The notes under the pieces were generated by a model. It worked only from the letters and a program-made list of their open reading frames with translations. It did not search any database and had not been told where the DNA came from. Made by a program: the position numbers and the translations under genes. Source: an uncultured Pseudomonadota bacterium (lineage in GTDB: Bacteria > Pseudomonadota > Gammaproteobacteria > Steroidobacterales > Steroidobacteraceae). From it: a DNA stretch of 55,587 bases. Below, in pieces: positions 50,081 through 55,587 of the stretch. The first letter of the stretch is position 1; every line of letters begins with the position of its first letter. The DNA is taken from NCBI GenBank assembly GCA_903862885.1, contig CAIOZU010000060.1:1-55587 (forward strand). The letters are read 5' to 3'.

Positions 50081-51298
50081 TTAAATCACCTTGCGTGACT
50101 TAAGTTCGGCATAGCGTTCCGCTGTGAGCCCCAGAAGACCCAAATACACCTCATCATTGTGTTGCCCAAGCTCAGGGGCTGGCGAGCGCACACCGCCGGG
50201 AGTGGCGGACAGTTTAGGCGCGACGTTTTGCATTTTCAGTTCACCGAACACCGGATGCTGCGTGCTGATGATCGCATTACGAGCCACAAACTGCGGATCA
50301 TCCAACATGTCTGGCGCCCTATAAATAAGGCCGGATGGCACTGCCGTATCGGGACGCGCCAGTATTTCAAGTACTTCCACGTTAGTGAGGGTAATGCTCC
50401 AACGCCCAATACGCTCATCAAGCTCCGCTTGATGAGCGCCACGGGCTTGGTGCGTGGCGTAGTTAGGATCACGCGCCAGTTCGGGCTCCCCCATGGCCAA
50501 TGCGAGCCGTGAGAACACCGTGTCTTGGTTAGCCGCAATCAACACCATGCCATCTTTGGTTGGATAGATGTTCGAAGGGGCTATCTTTGGCAAAATCGCA
50601 CCCGTACGCTCACGAATAAATTGCCGCTGATCATAATCAGTGATCAGCGATTCCATCATCGCCAACACCGCCTCATAAATCGCGGAATCAACCACTTGAC
50701 CGTGACCGGTCTGCTCGCGGTAGTGAAGTGCCGACAGCGCACCCAGACAGGCGAAAGTAGCGGCGAGTGAGTCGCCAATACTGATGCCCATGCGCGACGG
50801 TGGCGTGGACGGATCACCCACCACATACCGAAGTCCACCCATCGCCTCACCAATCGCACCAAAGCCTGGATCCTTGGCTCTAGGGCCTGTTTGACCAAAC
50901 CCCGAGACGCGAATCATGATGAGCTTAGGGTTGATTTTGGCGAGTTCTGCGTAGGATAGGCCCCACTTTTCGAGGGTGCCCGGGCGAAAATTCTCTAATA
51001 GAAAGTCAGTCTTAGCGACTAAGTCTCGCAGCAGTGCCTGGCCTTCCGCCTGACGCAGATCCAAGGTCACGCCCTTCTTGTTACGGCCAACCACCGGCCA
51101 CCACAGAGACGCCTCCCCTTGCTGCTGCTGGCCCCATACCCGCATCGGATCGCCCTGATTCGGCGGCTCGATTTTAATCACCTCGGCGCCCAAATCACCG
51201 AGCAGTTGGCCGCAGAAAGGCCCCGCCAGCAGCGTGCCTAGCTCCAGCACTCGAAGGTCAGACAGGGGGCCGTTGCGAAACGCCGAGTCAGTCATCAT
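50081..51298 (-). CDS. Family III CoA transferase (CaiB/BaiF type)
   Basis: 405 residues. Opening 'LRVLELGTLLAGPFCGQLLGDLGAEVIKIEPP' and 'GRNKKGVTLDLRQAEGQALL' are family III hallmarks, as is 'FLLENFRPGTLEKWGL'. It moves CoA between carboxylates, activating an acid for breakdown. At the position of the nucleophilic Asp of formyl-CoA transferase I read Gly147, with Glu151 four residues on ('DPGFGAIGEAMGG'). I recall other annotated members with this same sequence, so it is a subgroup trait. AAGGAAG precedes the ATG at 51298. First gene of the minus-strand unit, with CTGTATACAATC 24 bases upstream. Confidence 0.88.
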   Translation of the reverse strand: MMTDSAFRNGPLSDLRVLELGTLLAGPFCGQLLGDLGAEVIKIEPPNQGDPMRVWGQQQQGEASLWWPVVGRNKKGVTLDLRQAEGQALLRDLVAKTDFLLENFRPGTLEKWGLSYAELAKINPKLIMIRVSGFGQTGPRAKDPGFGAIGEAMGGLRYVVGDPSTPPSRMGISIGDSLAATFACLGALSALHYREQTGHGQVVDSAIYEAVLAMMESLITDYDQRQFIRERTGAILPKIAPSNIYPTKDGMVLIAANQDTVFSRLALAMGEPELARDPNYATHQARGAHQAELDERIGRWSITLTNVEVLEILARPDTAVPSGLIYRAPDMLDDPQFVARNAIISTQHPVFGELKMQNVAPKLSATPGGVRSPAPELGQHNDEVYLGLLGLTAERYAELKSRKVI

Positions 51299-51321
51299 GG
51301 TCTTCCTTTAACAGGGGCATC

Positions 51322-51333
51322 CTGTATACAATC
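51322..51333. promoter_or_regulatory. Shared operator-like motif, copy 2
   Basis: CTGTATACAATC again, in the 142-base gap between the divergent CoA-transferase and HMG-CoA-lyase-like genes. A regulator bound here could control both directions. See copy 1 at 49382. Confidence 0.55.
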
Positions 51334-51440
51334 GACGCCACCATCGGTCAAGGTGCGCCCGCCGGGTAGCCCCTTCCTCTGATGCCCGTGATGCCCCGAA
51401 TCCGCCCTCTGCTCACACCGCTGGAACGTCGTCGCCTTTC

Positions 51441-52367
51441 ATGACAAGTCCCATCCTCCTGCCCTCTCATATAGAGATTGTCGAAGTCGGCCCTCGCGAC
51501 GGCTTGCAGAATGAAAGCACGGTGCTGTCGACCGAGACCAAACTGGAATTCATACAGCGCGCCTTGAGCGCGGGTCTCAGGCGTATTGAAGTGGCCAGCT
51601 TTGTGAACCCAAAGCGCGTGCCCACCATGGCGGATGCTGAGGCCGTACTCGCCGGACTTCGCCAATACCCCGACCTACAAAGCATTGGCCTGGTACTCAA
51701 TGTGAAGGGCTTCGAGCGCGCGGCAGCGGCTGGCTGTCATGAGATCGGCATGGCGGTCGTTGCAAGCGACACCTTTAATCAACGCAACCAAGGCGCTACG
51801 ACGCAGGAGTCGATTGTGGCTTGGCTTGATATCGCGGCACGTGCACGCGCCGCGGGCCTACGGTATCAAGTCACTATCAGCGCTGCCTTCGGCTGCCCTT
51901 TTGAGGGCGAAGTACCGATTGAGCGGGTCATCGACATCGCCAAACAAGTCGCTCAAGCGCAACCCATTGAGATTGCAGTGGCTGATACCATTGGTGTTGC
52001 CGTACCCACGCAAGTCACAGAACTGGTATCGCGCCTACGCGAGGCCTTGCCTGGCATGCCGATCAGAGGTCACTTCCACAACACCCGAAATACCGGACTG
52101 GCCAACGCCTATGCTGCGGTCGCAGCGGGTGTGGCTACGCTCGATGCGAGCATTGGTGGCTTTGGCGGTTGCCCCTTTGCACCTGCGGCGACTGGCAACG
52201 TACCAACCGAGGATGTCATTTATCTGATGTCACGCATGGGAATTCAAACCGGCATTAATTTGGATCGTTTGATTGATACCGCACACTGGCTCAGTGATCG
52301 TCTCGGACGACCCGTGCCAGGTGCGCTGTCAAAAGCAGGCTCCTTTCCAGGGGCGCGCGCGGCTTAA
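51441..52367 (+). CDS. Hydroxymethylglutaryl-CoA lyase-like enzyme
   Basis: 308 residues of the DRE-TIM/HMGL family, which splits 3-hydroxy-3-methylglutaryl-CoA (or a related 3-hydroxyacyl-CoA) to acetyl-CoA and a ketoacid. R19 and D20 of the active site are in 'IVEVGPRDGLQNES', the metal-binding His pair in 'IRGHFHNTRNTGLANAYAA', and the mobile-loop Cys in 'GGFGGCPFAPAATGNVPTED'; mitochondrial and leucine-pathway enzymes have GASGN where this has AATGN. Divergent from the CoA transferase across a shared-motif promoter region, so activation by the transferase followed by cleavage here is likely. Confidence 0.88.
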   Translation: MTSPILLPSHIEIVEVGPRDGLQNESTVLSTETKLEFIQRALSAGLRRIEVASFVNPKRVPTMADAEAVLAGLRQYPDLQSIGLVLNVKGFERAAAAGCHEIGMAVVASDTFNQRNQGATTQESIVAWLDIAARARAAGLRYQVTISAAFGCPFEGEVPIERVIDIAKQVAQAQPIEIAVADTIGVAVPTQVTELVSRLREALPGMPIRGHFHNTRNTGLANAYAAVAAGVATLDASIGGFGGCPFAPAATGNVPTEDVIYLMSRMGIQTGINLDRLIDTAHWLSDRLGRPVPGALSKAGSFPGARAA

Positions 52368-52466
52368 GTGGCCACGTGTTGGCTAGTAAAGAATTGGGTT
52401 TTTAAAGCTAGATCAGTCTGTTTTCTTTTTTAAGGTTTGGTCTTCATCTGAATTTGGGGGACACGC

Positions 52467-54584
52467 ATGAGTTATCGATTGGGCGTCGACGTGGGCGGTA
52501 CATTCACCGACCTACTGCTCGTCAATGAAGCCACGGGCCATACTTGGACCGCGAAAGTACCAAGCACACCAGCGGATCAGTCTATTGGTGTACTCAATGG
52601 CATCGCTCGCGTCTGCGAGCGTGCTGGAGTAGACCCCTCCGCCATCGCACATGTGATGCATGGTACGACGGTTGCAACCAATACGGTGTTAACCGGCACT
52701 GGCGCGCGTTGCGGGCTCGTGACCACCGTTGGCTACCGCCAAGTACTGCAAATCGCCCGCAGCTTTGTGCCAGGCGGTCTCGGTGGTTGGATCATCTACA
52801 ACAAGTCGCTGCCCATGGCGCCTCTGTCTTGCACGATCGAAGCGCACGAACGTGTAGGCGCGCGCGGCGACATCGTGATGCCACTGGATGAAAAGAAGCT
52901 ACGTGCATCATTAAAACAGTTAGCCAGTAAGGGCATTGAAGCCCTCACGGTGTCGCTGATCAACTCATTCGCCAATGACAAACACGAGCGTCGCATTAAA
53001 GCGATCGCCGCTGAGGTGCTACCTGGCATTCCGGTCTCGCTCTCCTCCGACGTCGTTCCTGAGATGCAAGAGTACGAGCGCACGGTCACCACCGTTGCCA
53101 ACTCTTATGTCCGTCCGCGCGTGCAGAAGTACGTGAAGAATCTCACCTCGAAGCTTGCCACGCACTCAAAAAGCGTGAAGCTACATATCCTGCGCTCGGA
53201 CGGTGGTTTGTCGTCAGCGCAATCCTCTGAGGAGTATCCGGTCAATCTGCTGATGTCGGGTCCTGCCGGTGGCGTCACCGGAGCCGTGGGCGTTGCGGTA
53301 CAAGCAGGCTTTCCTAATCTACTCACGGTCGATGTGGGTGGCACCTCCACCGATGTCGCCCTCATCATGAATGGCGAGCCACGCCTACGTCGTGAGACCA
53401 CGGTCGGTGACGTAACGGTTCGTGCCTCCTCTGTGGATATTCGCACGGTCGGTGCAGGCGGCGGCTCGATCGCACACGTGCCTGAGTTAACCAAAGCGCT
53501 TCGCGTCGGCCCACAATCAGCCGGCGCCGATCCCGGTCCTGCCGCCTATGGACGTGGCGGTACTGAACCCACCGTGACGGATGCGAACGTGGTACTCGGC
53601 TATCTCCCTGAGATGCAGCGTCTCGGCGGCGACATGGAACTGCGTCGTGATCTTTCCGAAGCGGCCGTTAAAAAAGTCGGCGCCGCACTGGGTAAGAGCG
53701 TGCGTGATGCGGCCCTTGGCATCTACAACATCGTGAACGAGAACATGGTGGGCGCACTGCGTCTCGTGTCGGTCGAACAAGGACATGATCCGAGGGATTA
53801 CGCGCTGATCGCATTCGGCGGTGCCGGTCCCTTGCATGCCAATGCGCTCTCACGCCTCTTAGGCTCGTGGCCATCGATTATCCCACCAGGACCTGGCGTG
53901 CTGTGTGCGTTAGGTGATGCCACCACCGCCGTGCGCGATGAATCAGCACGTACCTTCATTCGTGCGTTCTCAGACACCTCAGCCAAGGACGTCGAGAAGA
54001 TTTTAGCGACCCTTGCCAAGGATGCCGCTCAATCCTTGGAGCGTGAGAAAGTATCGCGTGCAGAAATGCGCACCACCTATCAGATCGATGTGCGCTACAA
54101 GGGTCAAGGTCTGCTGCTCACGATTCCATTAGAGATCGCTGATCTTAAGAAGCAGGGTCTTGAGGCGATCTCAGCGCCCTTTGACGCTGAACATAAGCGT
54201 CTCTTTACCTTCACACTGCCGCTTGAGCACGAGCTCGTAAACTTACGCGCTGTGGTGCAAGGTCGCGGCATCACCATCCGCCGCCCCAAACTGGCTACCG
54301 GCACGGCAGACGCTAAGGCGGCCGCCGTCGGTCGCCAGAAGTCCTATATGGATGGCCGTGAGTACACCGCCACCGTCTATGACCGTGCCAAGCTAAAAGC
54401 AGGCAATCGAGTCGCGGGGCCAGCGATTGTGATGGAAATGGATTCCACCTCCATCATCCTGCCAGGCCATCACGGCTTGGTGGATCGCTTCGGCAATATT
54501 CTGATCTACCCGGACACCGCCGCGAAAGCGAAGGTGAAAGCGAAGACGACGAAAGCGTCGCCTCGTTCCAAGGGTCGTAAGTAA
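52467..54584 (+). CDS. Hydantoinase/oxoprolinase family A subunit (HyuA-like)
   Basis: 705 residues of the ATP-dependent hydantoinase/oxoprolinase/acetone carboxylase A family. Two actin-like phosphate-binding segments are visible: 'RLGVDVGGTFTDLLLV' (residues 4-19) and 'TVDVGGTSTDVALI' (~290), plus 'HVMHGTTVATNTVLTGTGA' and 'GAGGGSIAHV'. The A subunit phosphorylates the lactam or imide (or carbonyl) for attack by the B subunit, whose gene follows 17 bases later. The C-terminus carries an extra Lys/Ala-rich tail (KAKVKAKTTKASPRSKGRK) not needed for the fold. GGGGGA precedes the ATG. Candidate substrates: N-methylhydantoin, lactams, or ketones; the neighbouring carbamoylsarcosine-amidase-like gene favours hydantoins (inference). 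Confidence 0.9.
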   Translation: MSYRLGVDVGGTFTDLLLVNEATGHTWTAKVPSTPADQSIGVLNGIARVCERAGVDPSAIAHVMHGTTVATNTVLTGTGARCGLVTTVGYRQVLQIARSFVPGGLGGWIIYNKSLPMAPLSCTIEAHERVGARGDIVMPLDEKKLRASLKQLASKGIEALTVSLINSFANDKHERRIKAIAAEVLPGIPVSLSSDVVPEMQEYERTVTTVANSYVRPRVQKYVKNLTSKLATHSKSVKLHILRSDGGLSSAQSSEEYPVNLLMSGPAGGVTGAVGVAVQAGFPNLLTVDVGGTSTDVALIMNGEPRLRRETTVGDVTVRASSVDIRTVGAGGGSIAHVPELTKALRVGPQSAGADPGPAAYGRGGTEPTVTDANVVLGYLPEMQRLGGDMELRRDLSEAAVKKVGAALGKSVRDAALGIYNIVNENMVGALRLVSVEQGHDPRDYALIAFGGAGPLHANALSRLLGSWPSIIPPGPGVLCALGDATTAVRDESARTFIRAFSDTSAKDVEKILATLAKDAAQSLEREKVSRAEMRTTYQIDVRYKGQGLLLTIPLEIADLKKQGLEAISAPFDAEHKRLFTFTLPLEHELVNLRAVVQGRGITIRRPKLATGTADAKAAAVGRQKSYMDGREYTATVYDRAKLKAGNRVAGPAIVMEMDSTSIILPGHHGLVDRFGNILIYPDTAAKAKVKAKTTKASPRSKGRK

Positions 54585-54601
54585 AGCTTCGGGAGATACA
54601 C

Positions 54602-55587
54602 ATGGCTGCCACGATTATTCAGACAAACAAGAAGCGGATGAAGAAGGTCAAGGTCGACTCGGTAACGATCGACATCATCGAGAGTGCGCTCAAAAATGCG
54701 CGCTTTGAGATGGACACCGTTCTCTTTCGTACCGCAATGTCACCCGGCATTCGCGAGCAACACGACGAGTTCCCACTGATTGCCAACCAAGAGGGCAAGA
54801 TGGTGGTGGGCCAGTTCGGCTCCTTCATCCATGGCTTTATGCAAGGCTACGATGGCACGGTGGAGGAAGGCGATATCTTCATGACCTCCGATCCGTATTC
54901 GGTCAATGGTGCAATCAGTCATGCCAATGACTGGCTGTTGCTGATGCCCATTTACAAAGACGGGCGCGTCATCGCCTGGTCGGCCATGTTCGGCCATATG
55001 ACTGACATTGGCGGTAAGGTACCAGGCTCCTTGCCAATCGATGCCAGGCAGATTTACGAGGAAGGCATCGTCATTCCGCCGCTTAAGATCTATCGTCGCG
55101 GCGAGCTACAAGAGGATGTCCTTAAGGTCATCTTGCATAACTGCCGTCTGCCGATGTGGAATCTCTCAGACTTCAATGCCATCGTGGCAGCACTGCGGAC
55201 TGCAGGGCTTCGTTGTGTTGATCTGTCGCAGCGCTTTGGCGACGACGTGTTTTACTCCGCCATGGATGAAATGCTCGAGCGCAATAAGCGCGCCATGCGT
55301 GCGTTGATCCGACAGAACGTTCCAACGACAAAGCAGCACTTCGAAGACTATATCTGCGATGACGGTATGGGCATGGGCCCTTACAAGATCGCCTGCAGCA
55401 TGTGGCGCGAGGGTGACATCTGCATATTCGACTTCGCGGGCACAGATCCGCAGTCGATCGGTAGCATCAACTTCCTATTAAGTGAAGAGATGTTCAAGAT
55501 GTTCGCCGGCATCTACATGATTATGGTGTTCGACCCACAGATTCTGTTCAACGACGGGTTCTATGAGTTGATGGATGTCCGCATCCC
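54602..55587 (+). CDS. Hydantoinase/oxoprolinase family B subunit (HyuB-like), cut by the window end
   Basis: The first 328 codons are present; full members have about 550-770 residues. After a Lys-rich N-terminus (NKKRMKKVKVDS) comes the family's start, 'TIDIIESALKNARFEMDTVLFRTAMSPGIREQHD', then 'GDIFMTSDPYSVNGAISHANDW', 'AMFGHMTDIGGKVPGS' (metal-site His/Asp region) and 'EDYICDDGMGMGPYKI'. It forms the catalytic complex with HyuA. GGGAG stands 8 bases before the ATG. No frameshift is seen up to the edge. Confidence 0.9.
   Translation, partial: MAATIIQTNKKRMKKVKVDSVTIDIIESALKNARFEMDTVLFRTAMSPGIREQHDEFPLIANQEGKMVVGQFGSFIHGFMQGYDGTVEEGDIFMTSDPYSVNGAISHANDWLLLMPIYKDGRVIAWSAMFGHMTDIGGKVPGSLPIDARQIYEEGIVIPPLKIYRRGELQEDVLKVILHNCRLPMWNLSDFNAIVAALRTAGLRCVDLSQRFGDDVFYSAMDEMLERNKRAMRALIRQNVPTTKQHFEDYICDDGMGMGPYKIACSMWREGDICIFDFAGTDPQSIGSINFLLSEEMFKMFAGIYMIMVFDPQILFNDGFYELMDVRI

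Noticed and set aside
1-55587. CRISPR arrays, tRNA or rRNA genes, prophage modules, toxin-antitoxin pairs, defence systems
   Set aside because: No regularly spaced repeats, no tRNA-like cloverleaf noticed in the intergenic gaps, no phage structural genes next to the recombinase-like gene, and no recognisable defence genes. A tRNA scan would be decisive for the intergenic gaps.

Overview
The window looks like chromosomal DNA of an aerobic, scavenging gammaproteobacterium, perhaps from the Steroidobacterales/Nevskiales part of the tree. The taxonomic placement is inference. It rests on the mix of TonB-dependent receptors, secreted hydrolases, a periplasmic quinoprotein amine dehydrogenase, SelO, the DUF2844/DUF3443 pair and a CoA-thioester/hydantoinase catabolic locus. 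I see no rRNA, tRNA, CRISPR array, plasmid or phage core. The only mobile DNA is an IS3-type remnant at the left edge.

Layout. 1-1702: IS3-family orfA remnant with an in-frame stop, abutting a TonB receptor gene that has lost its plug. 1865-4109: TorF-like porin, an MFS exporter and large hairpins. 4110-9912 (minus): a sensing/transport group of a Cache-PP2C phosphatase, an ABC-type ligand-binding protein, an orphan sCache-HAMP membrane sensor without output domain, and an OFA-type MFS transporter. 10467-15153: TonB receptor, SelO, unknown exported protein. 15374-19278 (minus): a six-gene aralkylamine dehydrogenase operon (MauE-like, MauD-like, heavy chain, TTQ light chain, two c-type cytochromes). 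19523-30163: a divergent TonB receptor followed by secreted or cytoplasmic hydrolases (CocE/S15, penicillin acylase, carboxylesterase B, NylB-like serine hydrolase) and an OsmC-like protein.

30217-36139: a tyrosine-recombinase-like protein lacking its nucleophile, beside a 17-bp inverted repeat; a bPH2 membrane protein; an S9 peptidase; and the DUF3443/DUF2844 pair, in which the DUF3443 lipoprotein shows pepsin-like sequence marks. 36296-38103: amtB behind a strong sigma-54 promoter match and ahead of an intrinsic terminator. 38163-42862 (minus): a MarR-OMF-EmrA-EmrB efflux operon with overlapping genes and a palindromic operator over its promoter. 42930-46612: folE, an aldo/keto reductase, an acyl-CoA dehydrogenase. 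46703-55587: TonB receptor, cysteine hydrolase, CaiB-type CoA transferase, HMG-CoA-lyase-like protein, HyuA and a HyuB cut by the window end.

Two functional themes stand out. One is scavenging of acylated amines or peptides: outer-membrane uptake, hydrolysis by secreted acylases and esterases, periplasmic oxidation of released aromatic amines by a TTQ enzyme that feeds cytochromes c, and capture of ammonium by AmtB. The other is a right-hand catabolic locus in which two divergent or adjacent transcription units share the 12-mer CTGTATACAATC, suggesting one regulator for uptake (TonB receptor) and breakdown (amidase, CoA transferase, lyase, perhaps HyuAB).
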